64,000 bases of DNA from Pseudomonas helmanticensis (GCF_900182985.1 NZ_FXUY01000001.1:3162001-3226000); one strand, 5' to 3'. Shown: positions 52,739-61,920, numbered from the stretch's first letter. Notes: generated from the letters alone by a model not told the origin. Program-made: numbers and translations.

Positions 52739-55072
52739 ATGCACCCCACCCGCCTCACGCCGCTGGCCCGCAGCCTGCGCAATCTTGTCCTCGGCGCCAG
52801 CCTGAGCTTCAGCGCCCTGCCCGTCGCACTGGCCGCCGACGCCAAGGCTTACCACATCGCGCCAGCATCGCTGGAAAATGCCCTCAACCAGTTTGGCCGG
52901 GAAGCGGGCGTGCTGATTTCTTTTGGCTCGCAAGTCACCAGCGGTGTGCAAAGCCGTGGCCTGGAAGGCAGCTACACGCCCGAGCAGGGCTTGAATGCAT
53001 TGCTCGAAGGCACCGGCCTGCAAGCACGCGCCGAGGGCAATAACGCCTTCAGCCTGCAATCGGCGGGCGATGCCGCGCTGGAGCTGGACACCTCGAAAGT
53101 CGTCGGTGACTGGCTCGGCGACGCGGCGCAGATCAATGTCTTCGAACATCCCGGTGCCCGTGACGTGATCCGCCGCGAAGAATTCGAACGCCAGGGCGCG
53201 ACCCAGGCCCGCGATGTGCTCAACCGCATCCCCGGGGTCAACGCGCCGGAAAACAACGGCACCGGTAGCCACGACATGGCGCTGAACTTCGGCATTCGTG
53301 GTTTGAACCCACGCCTGGCTGCACGCTCGACGGTGTTGATGGATGGCATCCCGGTGCCGTTCGCACCGTATGGTCAGCCGCAGTTGTCATTCGCGCCGAT
53401 CAGCATGGGCAACATGGACGCCGTCGACGTCGTACGCGGTGGCGGCGCGGTGCGCTACGGCCCGCAGAACGTCGGCGGCGTGGTCAACTTCGTGACTCGG
53501 GCGATTCCTGACGAACCAACGGTCAAGGGCGGCTTCCAGACCGAAACCAGCCCATCGTCGAGCCATGACGGCTTCAAGACCAGCGCCAACCTGTTGGCCG
53601 GCGGCACCAATGCCAACGGTCTCGGCGGCGCCCTGCTTTACTCCGGCACGCGTGGCGGTGACTGGCGTGAACACAGCGACACCGAGATCGACGACCTGAT
53701 CCTCAAGGGCAAATATCAGCTCGACGAAGCCAACAGCTTCAACGCCATGGCCCAGTATTACGAGGGCAAGGCCGACATGCCCGGTGGCCTCAACGTCGCC
53801 GATTACGATGCCGATCCGTATCAGTCAACGCGCCCGAAAGATCAGTTCTGGGGCCGCCGGACGATGTTCAACTTCGGCTATCGCTATCAGGAAGATCGCC
53901 GCGAATTCACCGCCAACACCTTTTTCAACAAGACCCTGCGCAGCGGATATCTCGATCAGGGCACCTTCCTTTCGCTGTCGCCGCGTGAGTATTGGGTGCG
54001 CGGTCTGGAAACCCGTTTCGCCCAAGGCTTCGACCTCGGCCCGACCAGCCATGAAGTCGGCGTCGGCTACCGCTACATCAACGAGGCCGGCCACGAACTG
54101 CGTTATCGCACGCCGATCAGCAGCAACGAATACCCGACCACCAACAGCCGCAACGACCGCGACACCCGGGGCGGCACCGAGGCCAATGCGTTCTTCGTCG
54201 ACGACCGCATCGACATCGGCAAATGGACGATCACCCCGGGCGTGCGCTACGAGATGATCGACTCGCAGCAGACCAACAACCTCACCGACGTCAAATACAA
54301 AGGTGACTACAACACCGCGCTGCCGGCGTTGAACGTTCTCTATCACCTGACTGACAGCTGGAATTTGTACGCCAACACCGAAGGCTCGTTCGGCAGCGTG
54401 CAGTACAGCCAGATGCCCAACCGTGTGAGCAGCGGCGAAGTGAAACCGGAGAAGGCGCGCACCTGGGAACTCGGCACGCGCTATGACAACGGCGCGTTGC
54501 GCGCGGAGATCGGCGCGTTCCTGATCAACTTCGACAACCAGTACGAAAGCAATCAGACCAACGATTCGGTGATCGCCCGTGGCGAAACCCGCCATCAGGG
54601 CATCGAGACCAGCGTCAACTATGCGCTGGATGACTTGAGCCCGGCGCTGGCCGGTTTTGATGTCTACGCCACCTACGCGTACGTCGATGCGAGCATTCGC
54701 GAAGACGGCCCGAACAAAGGCAACCGCGTACCGTTCTCGTCGAAGCACAAAGGCACGGTTGGCGTGGGTTACACCGAAGGGCCATGGAAACTCAATCTGG
54801 ACAGCAGTTTCCAGAGCGACCAGTTCGCCGACAACGCCAACACCGCGAAAGAAAGCGCCGACGGCAGCACCGGCAAGATCCCCGGTTACATGCTGTTCAG
54901 CAGCCGCGCCGGTTATGACTTCGGCCCGCAATTGTCGGATCTCAACGTCGCGGTCGGGGTGAAAAACATCTTCAACACGCAGTACTTCACACGCTCGTTT
55001 GATGACAACAACAAAGGCAAGTATGTCGGTGAACCGCGCACGGTTTATGTGCAGACATCGGTAGCGTTCTGA
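52739..55072 (+). CDS. fecA: Ferric citrate TonB-dependent receptor FecA
   Basis: A 777-residue outer-membrane receptor for diferric dicitrate. The signal peptide ends near ALAADA. The N-terminal signalling domain (about 35-105, YHIAPASLENALNQFGREAGVLISF) contacts FecR. Then come the TonB-box region (SKVVGDWLGDAAQINVFEHPG), the plug (GATQARDVLNRIPGVNAPENNGTGSHDMALNFGIRGLNPRL) and the barrel to YVQTSVAF. By recall the sequence follows E. coli FecA closely throughout. The ATG at 52739 has AGGA six bases upstream. No fecBCDE transporter genes follow in the window. Confidence 0.95.
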   Translation: MHPTRLTPLARSLRNLVLGASLSFSALPVALAADAKAYHIAPASLENALNQFGREAGVLISFGSQVTSGVQSRGLEGSYTPEQGLNALLEGTGLQARAEGNNAFSLQSAGDAALELDTSKVVGDWLGDAAQINVFEHPGARDVIRREEFERQGATQARDVLNRIPGVNAPENNGTGSHDMALNFGIRGLNPRLAARSTVLMDGIPVPFAPYGQPQLSFAPISMGNMDAVDVVRGGGAVRYGPQNVGGVVNFVTRAIPDEPTVKGGFQTETSPSSSHDGFKTSANLLAGGTNANGLGGALLYSGTRGGDWREHSDTEIDDLILKGKYQLDEANSFNAMAQYYEGKADMPGGLNVADYDADPYQSTRPKDQFWGRRTMFNFGYRYQEDRREFTANTFFNKTLRSGYLDQGTFLSLSPREYWVRGLETRFAQGFDLGPTSHEVGVGYRYINEAGHELRYRTPISSNEYPTTNSRNDRDTRGGTEANAFFVDDRIDIGKWTITPGVRYEMIDSQQTNNLTDVKYKGDYNTALPALNVLYHLTDSWNLYANTEGSFGSVQYSQMPNRVSSGEVKPEKARTWELGTRYDNGALRAEIGAFLINFDNQYESNQTNDSVIARGETRHQGIETSVNYALDDLSPALAGFDVYATYAYVDASIREDGPNKGNRVPFSSKHKGTVGVGYTEGPWKLNLDSSFQSDQFADNANTAKESADGSTGKIPGYMLFSSRAGYDFGPQLSDLNVAVGVKNIFNTQYFTRSFDDNNKGKYVGEPRTVYVQTSVAF

Positions 55073-55083
55073 GGATTAAAAAG

Positions 55084-55368
55084 CCCCTCACCCTAACCCT
55101 CTCCCGGAGGGAGAGGGGACTGATTGGGGGATGCTCATGATCTCCGTCGACCTGAACGTGCAGTGCGGAATCCATAATCGTTTGAACCTGAAGCTGCTTT
55201 GCCGAATACATAATCGACTCGACCTGTAGCTGCTTTGCCGAATACATAATCGACTCGACCTGTAGCTGCTTTGCCGAATACATAATCGACTCGGTTTTTC
55301 AGGTCGATGTACTCCGCAAGACACCTCGGTCGGCCCCCTCTCCCTACGGGAGAGGGCTGGGGTGAGGG
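55084..55368. repeat. CCCTCACCC...GGGTGAGGG palindromic element between fecA and the DUF559 gene
   Basis: The head is CCCCTCACCCTAACCCTCTC and the tail GGGAGAGGGCTGGGGTGAGG. The interior contains three tandem 36-bp units and a tail segment (TTTTTCAGGTCGATGTACTC and CTCGGTCGGCCCCCTCTCCC) that recurs in the element on the other side of the DUF559 gene. The right end lies 57 bases before the DUF559 start. Confidence 0.85.
55187..55294. repeat. Three tandem 36-bp repeats
   Basis: Units at 55187-55222, 55223-55258 and 55259-55294 read CCTG(A/T)AGCTGCTTTGCCG...ATAATCGACTCG(A/G). They differ at two positions only. 36 is a multiple of 3, so minus-strand frames stay open through them, but no start or family supports a gene. 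Confidence 0.9.
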
Positions 55369-55425
55369 TCAGCAGGTCATGGTCTACAGTAAAACTTCAA
55401 ATCAACTTCACAAGGATCGTGAAGC

Positions 55426-55794
55426 ATGCAAAATCGCCCCACCCTCGCCCAATTCGCCCGCCAGTTACGCGTTCAGCAAACCGACTGTGAATACCTGCTC
55501 TGGCAAAAGCTTCGCGCCCGCCAGATCGCCAATCTGAAATTTCGTCGGCAGTTTCCCTCCCCGCCCTACGTGCTGGATTTCTACTGTGCTGAGCTGAAAC
55601 TGGCGATTGAGCTGGACGGTGGTCAGCACTATGAAGCGTCGGGATTGATATACGACCAGCGCCGAACAAATCACCTGTATCAGCAAGGCATTCAGGTCGT
55701 ACGTTTCAGCAACCTGGAAATACTTCAGCAGATGGATGACGTACTGGAGCAGATCATACAAATTGCGGCAGCTCGAAGACTGCCCTCACCCTAA
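55426..55794 (+). CDS. DUF559 endonuclease-like protein
   Basis: A 122-residue protein with the DUF559 restriction-endonuclease-like (Vsr/PD-(D/E)xK-related) fold. Marks are EYLLWQKLRARQIANLKFRRQFP (about 22-44), the acidic pair in YVLDFYCAELKLAIELDGGQHYE (about 48-70, with D, E and the D of ELDGG as likely metal ligands), DQRRTNHLYQQGIQVVRFSN, and a C-terminal helix. It starts MQNRPTLAQFARQL with AAGGA upstream. It is bracketed by two palindromic elements of one family, and its last codons and stop (CCC TCA CCC TAA) lie inside the right element. The function is not established for the family. Confidence 0.85.
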   Translation: MQNRPTLAQFARQLRVQQTDCEYLLWQKLRARQIANLKFRRQFPSPPYVLDFYCAELKLAIELDGGQHYEASGLIYDQRRTNHLYQQGIQVVRFSNLEILQQMDDVLEQIIQIAAARRLPSP

Positions 55795-56089
55795 CCCTCT
55801 CCCACAGGGAGAGGGAACTGATTGCGGGATGTTTGAGAAATACATCGACCTGAAAGTGCCTTACCGAATCCATAATCGACTCGATCTTCCCGGTCAATGT
55901 ACCCCGCAATACGACTCGGCCGACCCCTCTCTCACAGGGAAAGGGGGCTGATTGGGGGATACTTGCGAGCTACGCCGACCTGATTCTGCCTTACCGAATC
56001 CATAATCGACTCGGTCTTTCAGGTCGATGTACCTCGCAATACGATTCGGTCGGCCCCCTCTCACGCAGGGAGAGGGCTGGGGTGAGGGG
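55783..56089. repeat. CCCTCACCC...GGGTGAGGG palindromic element after the DUF559 gene (double unit)
   Basis: The head CCCTCACCCTAACCCTCTCC overlaps the last four codons of DUF559; the tail is GGGAGAGGGCTGGGGTGAGG. The interior holds two related units, each with CCTTACCGAATCCATAATCG and GGTC(A/G)ATGTACC, joined by a partial inner palindrome (CCTCTCTCACAGGGAAAGG). It fills the space to the HPF terminator. Confidence 0.85.
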
Positions 56090-56126
56090 CAGCCCATTCA
56101 TGCCCTGCGCAATAACCGCCACACAA

Positions 56127-56156
56127 ACAAAAACGGGCCTGCAAAAGCAGGCCCGT
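56127..56156 (-). terminator. Terminator of the HPF/RaiA gene
   Basis: On the minus strand ACGGGCCTGC pairs with GCAGGCCCGT around TTTT and is followed by a T-rich tail. Confidence 0.88.
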
Positions 56157-56186
56157 TCTCATTGGGTGAATTAAATAATCAGCGCA

Positions 56187-56594
56187 TCAACTGTTGATCG
56201 CTGCCTGCTCATTCTCATCAAATTCTTCAGCGAGCAGCTTGTCGTTGGCTTTGCCCGTGAATGGCACCACAGCGGCGCGTGGTTTACCTCGCAGTTTGCC
56301 GAACAGGTGCTCCAGCGCGTGCTCGAGTTTTTCGGCGGCGCCATCGATTGCCTGTTCCAGCGAATCGGCTTTATGGGTGACGGAAATCGGTTGATGGCCT
56401 TTTGGCCGCGCTTCCAGTTGGCAGCGCATGTCATGGGGACCTGGTTTCTCGCCGTTCTCGTCGCTCAGGTGGACTTCGACACGGGTCAGGTCTTCTTCAT
56501 AACGGTCGAGCGTGCTCTCAATGGTTGTACGTACCCACTCCTCCAGTCGTTTACTGCCTTGAACATGGTTATCGCTGTTGACTTGGATTTGCAT
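56187..56594 (-). CDS. HPF/RaiA-family ribosome-associated protein
   Basis: A 135-residue ribosome hibernation-type protein: MQIQVNSDNHVQGSKRLEEWVRTTIESTLDRYEEDLTRVEVHLSDENG gives the beta-alpha-beta start, then MRCQLEARPKGHQPISVTHKADSLEQAIDGAAEKLEHALEHLFGKL. It binds the ribosome in slow growth and blocks translation. It differs from the rpoN-linked Hpf, so it is probably a second, stress-type copy. The C-terminal tail (DKLLAEEFDENEQAAINS) is acidic. Upstream GGGATGGA gives the ribosome site. Confidence 0.85.
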   Translation of the reverse strand: MQIQVNSDNHVQGSKRLEEWVRTTIESTLDRYEEDLTRVEVHLSDENGEKPGPHDMRCQLEARPKGHQPISVTHKADSLEQAIDGAAEKLEHALEHLFGKLRGKPRAAVVPFTGKANDKLLAEEFDENEQAAINS

Positions 56595-56795
56595 AGTTCC
56601 ATCCCTTATTTCAGCTAGCTCGTGAGAGGCCTTGAGTTGAATTTCCTGACCTCCTGGTTACAACAATCGGCCCGACCGGCGAACATTTCAACCCCTGGAA
56701 AAAGATAAATATTCATTCGCAAAAAAAGTCGGACAACCGAGCAAAGCGCTGGTAAGGTCGGGAGTTGGGTCGCCTCGCAACCCGGCAAAATCTGC

Positions 56796-57743
56796 TCACA
56801 ATTGCCCGTCATTCAACGGGTGCAAACCGCGAAAAATCCCCGCCTCTTCGACCAGCCAGTCATGCACCGCACGCACGCCCGGATGGCTCAACGCCCCTGG
56901 CGCGTACAGCAACACGTAACGTTTATGGTTGGGCACCGACAGGCCGAACGGCACGATCAGGGTGCCGCGCTCCAGTTCATCGTTGAGCAACGTACGCCGG
57001 GCGATCGCCACGCCCATCCCGGCAATCGCCGCTTCGATGGTCAGGTGATTGCGGTTGAAGGTGTGCCCGCGCCGTACGTCGGCGCCTTCAAAGCCGATCG
57101 CATGCAAATAAAACTCCCACTCGGCATATTCGTAACTGCCACGCCAGGCGGTGATGTCGTGCAGCAACGGAAAATGCACCAGGTCCGCCGGGCCATGCAG
57201 CGGTGGCCGCCCGCGCAACAGACTCGGCGCGCACACCGGGAATATCTGCTCGTCGAGCAAGGCTGTGGATAACAATCCCGGGTAACTGCCGTCGTTCAGA
57301 TCGATCGCCAGATCAAAGTCGCCCTCGTGCAACGGCACGCTGCTGTCCTCGGCAACCAGGCGCAACTGAATGTCCGGATAACGCTGTTGCAGACGTGGCA
57401 AGCGCGGCGTCAGCCATTTGCTGAGGAACGATGGAATCGAGCGCACGCGCAAAATTCCGCTGATCATTCCCGCATCGAGGCGACGCAACTCAGCGTCGAT
57501 GCTGCCGTAGGCCTCGTTCACCGTGATCGCCAGCCGCTGGCCTTCTGCGCTCAGTTCAACGCCACGGGCACGCCGATGAAACAGGCGAAAACCGAGGCGC
57601 TCTTCCAGTTGGCGGATCTGCTGGCTGACCGCTCCGGGAGTGATGTGCAGCTCTTCTGCACAACGGGTGAATGACAGGTGCCGCGCGGCACAGGAAAACA
57701 CCTGCAGCCAGACGTAAGTCTGGGCATGCAATTGACGACTCAT
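56796..57743 (-). CDS. LysR-family regulator (GcvA/DsdC-like) of serine catabolism
   Basis: A 315-residue regulator. HTH: WLQVFSCAARHLSFTRCAEELHITPGAVSQQIRQLEERLGFRLFHRRARGVELS (about 12-65). The effector domain runs from about 95 to 300 and includes AIDLNDGSYPG and IEAAIAGMGVAIARRTLL, typical of the GcvA group. It is divergent from the serine deaminase gene, with 135 bases between them, and is the likely activator of the deaminase and transporter genes. Confidence 0.85.
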   Translation of the reverse strand: MSRQLHAQTYVWLQVFSCAARHLSFTRCAEELHITPGAVSQQIRQLEERLGFRLFHRRARGVELSAEGQRLAITVNEAYGSIDAELRRLDAGMISGILRVRSIPSFLSKWLTPRLPRLQQRYPDIQLRLVAEDSSVPLHEGDFDLAIDLNDGSYPGLLSTALLDEQIFPVCAPSLLRGRPPLHGPADLVHFPLLHDITAWRGSYEYAEWEFYLHAIGFEGADVRRGHTFNRNHLTIEAAIAGMGVAIARRTLLNDELERGTLIVPFGLSVPNHKRYVLLYAPGALSHPGVRAVHDWLVEEAGIFRGLHPLNDGQL

Positions 57744-57878
57744 CGTTTAGTCCTGCTAAAGGCTTACTTAGGAAGTTTCGTTAGTCACGTAGGACCGAGG
57801 TAGGCAGTATCGCCGACATTGCGCTTGTCCTACAAAAAATGGCAGCGATTCCTACTCCATTGCTTGTAAGGGTTTAGC

Positions 57879-59255
57879 ATGGCTATCAGTGTTTTCGATC
57901 TATTCAAAGTCGGCATCGGTCCGTCCAGTTCCCACACCGTCGGGCCGATGCGTGCCGCCGCGACCTTCGCTCAGGCGCTGATCGATCAGCATTTGCTGAA
58001 CGATGTGCGTCGTGTCGAAATCCGTTTGTACGGCTCGTTGTCAGCCACCGGTGTCGGTCACGCCACCGACCGCGCAACAGTCATGGGCCTGATGGGCGAA
58101 TGGCCAGACAGCATCGATCCGTCGACCATCGATCCACGCATCCAGCAACTGCGCGAGACAGGCCAACTGTGCCTCGCCGGGCGAAGAGAAATTGCCTTCG
58201 ACTGGCAGCGCGATCTCCTGCTGCTCGACGAGAGCCTGCCCTACCACCCCAACGCCATGTCGCTGACCGTCTTCGGCGAAACCGCCGAGCTGTTCGAGCA
58301 AACCTACTATTCAGTCGGCGGCGGTTTCATCATCGAAGCGGCAGAAGCCGAATCCGGTGTCGCACCAGCCGGTGACGTGGTGTTGCCGTACGATTTTTCC
58401 AGCGCCGCGCAACTGCTGGCGCTGTGCAAACAGCACAACCTGCGCGTGTCCGAGCTGATGATGGCCAACGAGCGCGCGTGGCGTTCCGACGCGGAAATCC
58501 GTCAGGGCCTGCTGCATATCTGGTCGGTGATGCGCGAATGCGTCGAACAGGGTTTGCGCCATGAAGGCATCCTGCCGGGCGGTCTGAATGTGCCGCGTCG
58601 AGCGGCGAAGTTGCACCGCAGCCTGTTGGAAATCGGCAAGCCGAATGTCATCAGTTCAACGCTGTCGGCGATGGAATGGGTCAACCTGTTCGCCCTCGCC
58701 GTCAACGAAGAGAACGCGGCCGGCGGGCGCATGGTCACCGCGCCGACCAACGGTGCCGCCGGGATCATTCCGGCGGTTCTGCACTACTACATGAAATTCA
58801 ATCCGGACGCGTCTGACGATGATGTCGTCGCGTTCTTCCTCGGTGCAGCAGCCGTCGGCATCCTCTGTAAGAAAAATGCCTCGATCTCCGGCGCTGAAGT
58901 CGGCTGTCAGGGCGAGGTCGGTTCCGCGTGCGCGATGGCCGCTGCCGGCCTGGCCGACGTGCTCGGCGCCACCCCGGAGCAGTTGGAAAACGCCGCTGAA
59001 ATCGGCCTGGAACACAACCTCGGCCTGACCTGCGACCCGGTCGGCGGTCTGGTCCAGGTGCCGTGCATCGAGCGCAACGCCATCGCTGCGGTAAAAGCGA
59101 TCAACGCCACGCAAATGGCCTTGCGCGGTGACGGCAACCACTTCATTTCCCTCGACCGGGTGATCCGCACCATGCGCGATACCGGCGCCGACATGCACGA
59201 CAAATACAAAGAGACTTCACGGGGCGGCCTGGCTGTGAACTGGGTGGAATGCTGA
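57879..59255 (+). CDS. L-serine ammonia-lyase (L-serine deaminase, 4Fe-4S type)
   Basis: A 458-residue enzyme converting L-serine to pyruvate and ammonia. The N-terminal beta domain begins [22 protein letters not shown] (about 6-27). The alpha domain has [21 protein letters not shown] and the cluster cysteines, for example in [28 protein letters not shown] and [25 protein letters not shown]. It is a single-chain alpha/beta form of SdaA/SdaB length. It starts with AAGGG upstream. The transporter gene follows after 86 bases. Confidence 0.93.
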   Translation: MAISVFDLFKVGIGPSSSHTVGPMRAAATFAQALIDQHLLNDVRRVEIRLYGSLSATGVGHATDRATVMGLMGEWPDSIDPSTIDPRIQQLRETGQLCLAGRREIAFDWQRDLLLLDESLPYHPNAMSLTVFGETAELFEQTYYSVGGGFIIEAAEAESGVAPAGDVVLPYDFSSAAQLLALCKQHNLRVSELMMANERAWRSDAEIRQGLLHIWSVMRECVEQGLRHEGILPGGLNVPRRAAKLHRSLLEIGKPNVISSTLSAMEWVNLFALAVNEENAAGGRMVTAPTNGAAGIIPAVLHYYMKFNPDASDDDVVAFFLGAAAVGILCKKNASISGAEVGCQGEVGSACAMAAAGLADVLGATPEQLENAAEIGLEHNLGLTCDPVGGLVQVPCIERNAIAAVKAINATQMALRGDGNHFISLDRVIRTMRDTGADMHDKYKETSRGGLAVNWVEC

Positions 59256-59341
59256 GGCGCATTCCCTGACCGCCCCGGCAGACCGCATTCGACGGTCTGC
59301 CAACCGTGAGCCCGAGCAAGAATAATAACGAGGCGATAACG

Positions 59342-60643
59342 ATGACCGATGTACGTACACCTGCTGCCGAAAATCCCGCTGTAGACCTCACACGCAATAC
59401 AGAAACTGCCCACAAGGGCTGGAGCAAATTCGACACCACCTGGATGCTTGGCTTGTACGGCACGGCGATCGGTGCTGGCACCTTGTTCCTGCCGATCAAC
59501 GCCGGTGTCGGTGGTTTCTGGCCGTTGCTGATTTTGGCGCTGCTGGCTTTCCCGATGACCTTTTTTGCCCACCGCGGGCTGACCCGTTTCGTCTTGTCCG
59601 GGCGCTCCGGTGACATCACCGAGGTGGTTGAAGAACACTTCGGCATCGGTGCCGGCAAGCTGATCACGCTGCTGTATTTCTTTGCGATCTTCCCGATCCT
59701 GCTGGTGTACAGCGTCGCGCTGACCAACACCCTGAGCAGTTTCCTCGAACATCAATTGCACATCGCCCCGCCACCCCGGGCGATCCTCTCGCTGGCGCTG
59801 ATCCTTGGTCTGATGGCCATCGTCCGCTGCGGCCAGAGCGTGATCGTCAAAGCCATGAGCGTGCTGGTCTATCCGTTCGTCGCCGCCTTGCTGTTGCTCG
59901 CGGTCAGCCTGATCCCGAACTGGAACGGCGCCTTCTTCGCCAGCGCTCAAGAATCGATGCCGATGTCGGTGTTCTTCAAAACGCTGTGGCTGGCGATCCC
60001 GGTGATGGTGTTTTCGTTCAACCATTCGCCGATCATCTCCGCGTTCGCTGTGGATCAGAAACAGCGCTACGGCGACCAAGCCGAACGCAAGAGCAGCGGC
60101 ATCCTCGCCATGGCGCACGGCATGATGGTGGTGACGGTGATGTTCTTCTGCTTCAGCTGTGTGCTGGCGTTGTCGCCGGCGGATCTCGCGGCAGCGAAGG
60201 CGCAGAACATTTCGATCCTGTCGTACCTGGCCAACCACTTCCAGACCCCGGTGATCGCTTACGCTGCGCCACTGATTGCGTTGGTGGCGATCACCAAATC
60301 CTTCCTCGGCCACTACATCGGCGCCAGCGAAGGCTTTCAGGGTCTGATCGTGAAAAGCCTGCGCGGCCGTGGCCGCGTCATGTCGGCGAACTGGCTGAAC
60401 CGGGTGACTGCACTGTTCATGATTCTCGCGTGCTGGGCAGTGGCCACGTTCAACCCGAGCATCCTCGGCATGATCGAAGCGTTTGGCGGGCCGGTGATTG
60501 CCTGTCTGTTGTTCCTGATGCCGATGTACGCCATCCGCCGCGTGCCAGCCTTGCGCCAGTATTCGGGCCAGGTTTCCAACGTGTTCGTGGTGCTGATCGG
60601 CCTGATTGCACTGTCAGCGATCATCTATTCATTCCTGCCCTGA
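59342..60643 (+). CDS. Serine/threonine transporter of the HAAAP/STP family (SdaC-like)
   Basis: A 433-residue inner-membrane proton symporter with eleven hydrophobic segments. WSKFDTTWMLGLYGTAIGAGTLFLPINAGVGGFWPLLILALLAFPMTFFAHRGL (about 23-76) is the family start, and VFSFNHSPIISAFA lies mid-protein. It is the usual partner of serine deaminase in E. coli (sdaC-sdaB). The ATG at 59342 has GAGG eight bases upstream; an in-frame ATG at 59306 is less likely. A strong terminator follows. Confidence 0.9.
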   Translation: MTDVRTPAAENPAVDLTRNTETAHKGWSKFDTTWMLGLYGTAIGAGTLFLPINAGVGGFWPLLILALLAFPMTFFAHRGLTRFVLSGRSGDITEVVEEHFGIGAGKLITLLYFFAIFPILLVYSVALTNTLSSFLEHQLHIAPPPRAILSLALILGLMAIVRCGQSVIVKAMSVLVYPFVAALLLLAVSLIPNWNGAFFASAQESMPMSVFFKTLWLAIPVMVFSFNHSPIISAFAVDQKQRYGDQAERKSSGILAMAHGMMVVTVMFFCFSCVLALSPADLAAAKAQNISILSYLANHFQTPVIAYAAPLIALVAITKSFLGHYIGASEGFQGLIVKSLRGRGRVMSANWLNRVTALFMILACWAVATFNPSILGMIEAFGGPVIACLLFLMPMYAIRRVPALRQYSGQVSNVFVVLIGLIALSAIIYSFLP

Positions 60644-60654
60644 AAACGCGCTAC

Positions 60655-60687
60655 AAAAAAAGGCGAGCCATGTGGCTCGCCTTTTTT
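60655..60687 (+). terminator. Terminator of the serine catabolism operon
   Basis: GGCGAGCC-atgt-GGCTCGCC flanked by seven A and six T; it can work in both directions. Confidence 0.92.
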
Positions 60688-60744
60688 ATCCCCATGTTCA
60701 TTGTTCGACAAATTTCCCGGCACAGCCCTTGCAAACTCCCCCCT

Positions 60745-60844
60745 GTAGGAGCTGTCGAGTGAAACGAGGCTGCGATCTTTTGATCTTCATGACCGAAATC
60801 AAAACATTGAAGAGCAAAAGATCGCAGCCTCCGGCAGCTCCTAC
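60745..60844. repeat. REP doublet (outward inverted) before the DUF3509 gene
   Basis: CTGTAGGAGCTGTCGAGTGA...GATCTTTTGATC and CAAAAGATCGCAGCC...CTCCTAC. The left copy has the same GTCGAGTGAAACGAG loop variant as the one between algF and algA. Together with the terminator it fills most of this 304-base gap. Confidence 0.9.
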
Positions 60845-60947
60845 ATGAAACCAGTACAGGACACGGAATGGCCGATGGTCTGGTATGGCGAACCAACCCG
60901 ATCATGGCCGGTCAACAACTGCACGTTCAATCAGGCGGTGACGCATC

Positions 60948-61262
60948 ATGGACAATCCCTTTCAGATCATTACCGATGCCTTCGCGCCGGACTATCAGAT
61001 CAACCTGAGCATTCAGGGCCTGGACGGCAGCATCATGCTGACCCTGTCCAACAGCGGCCATATCGTCGCCAAACGCATGATCAGTGCCGAGCAGCGCAAC
61101 GATCCGGCGCGCCTCAAGCGTCTGGTGCAAAGCATCCAATTCGGCATCGCCATCGAACAGGGCCACAGCGCCATGGCGATCCTCGAGGCGATGACCAATG
61201 GCGACGGGCTGACCCCGCCACCACAAGTCCTCGGCCAATCCCGGCAAGTCGCGGGACTTTAA
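60948..61262 (+). CDS. DUF3509 small protein
   Basis: A 104-residue cytoplasmic protein of a Pseudomonas family of unknown function: MDNPFQIITDAFAPDYQINLSI, then strands with GSIMLTLSNSGHIVAKRMIS and helices with RLKRLVQSIQFGIAIEQGHSAMAILEAM. The stop overlaps the end of the convergent PsiE-family gene by four bases. Upstream CGGTGACGCATC shows no strong ribosome site. Confidence 0.8.
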   Translation: MDNPFQIITDAFAPDYQINLSIQGLDGSIMLTLSNSGHIVAKRMISAEQRNDPARLKRLVQSIQFGIAIEQGHSAMAILEAMTNGDGLTPPPQVLGQSRQVAGL

Positions 61263-61759
61263 AGTTCGCCCTTCTCGACTTCAGGATGCTCGCTGGAGCC
61301 GGCGCCGAGTTTGCGTTGCGGTTTGTCGATTTTCACCGAAGGAAATTGTGACGAGGCGTAACGCACCACCAGAATCGAGAACGCCAGCAGCAGAATCCCG
61401 CCGCACAGGTAGATGATGCCCATGTCCGGCGGGTTGTGGTGCGAGACGTTGGAGATCAGCAGGCGCGTCAGCGCGGTGATCGCCACGTAGATCAGGAAGC
61501 GCACCGGCATGTGATTGGTCTTGAAATAAATCCCGACCATCGCCCCCAGTTCCAGATAGATGAACAGCAACAGAATGTCATCAATCTTGATGTGGCCTTC
61601 CTCGAGCATGCCGAGAAACTCCATCACCGCGGCCCACGCCGTCACTGCACCGATGGCAAACAGCGCCAGGTAGTGGAAGGTTTCGACGAACAGGTTGCCC
61701 AGGGACTCGGCCAGTTGATGCACGTTTTGCCGCAGTTTCTCGGCCCAGTTGATTTTCAC
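61259..61759 (-). CDS. Phosphate-starvation-inducible PsiE-family membrane protein
   Basis: A 166-residue inner-membrane protein with four segments (about 27-50, YLALFAIGAVTAWAAVMEFL; 60-80, DDILLLFIYLELGAMVGIYF; 85-103, MPVRFLIYVAITALTRLLI; 112-132, MGIIYLCGGILLLAFSILVVRY). It has a charged C-terminal tail. The name comes from E. coli PsiE; the role is unknown. Upstream ATGTTCCTTAG gives a possible GGAAC ribosome site. Convergent with DUF3509. Confidence 0.85.
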   Translation of the reverse strand: MKINWAEKLRQNVHQLAESLGNLFVETFHYLALFAIGAVTAWAAVMEFLGMLEEGHIKIDDILLLFIYLELGAMVGIYFKTNHMPVRFLIYVAITALTRLLISNVSHHNPPDMGIIYLCGGILLLAFSILVVRYASSQFPSVKIDKPQRKLGAGSSEHPEVEKGEL

Positions 61760-61920
61760 GATGATGTTCCTTAGCCCGATTCGAGCGGATGATGCGTGTT
61801 GGACGTGACGGTTTTCTGCACGTAACGCTTGTCATGCAGAAAAGAGGCCACGCCATCATGGCGAGCCGCCGCCAAACCCGCGCCGTGGCGTTTGGTCGCA
61901 GGTATTCGCTGTGCACCGCC

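Noticed and set aside
55187..55294. Tandem 36-bp repeats as a CRISPR array
   Set aside because: Units are directly head to tail with no spacers, and no cas genes are near.
55141..55324. Minus-strand frame encoding repeated YSAKQLQVESIM peptides
   Set aside because: It exists only because the 36-bp unit is a multiple of three; no ribosome site, and it ends in palindromic arms.
60845..61351. A 168-residue plus-strand frame overlapping the DUF3509 gene
   Set aside because: It is in another frame of a recognised DUF3509 gene and begins within a REP arm.
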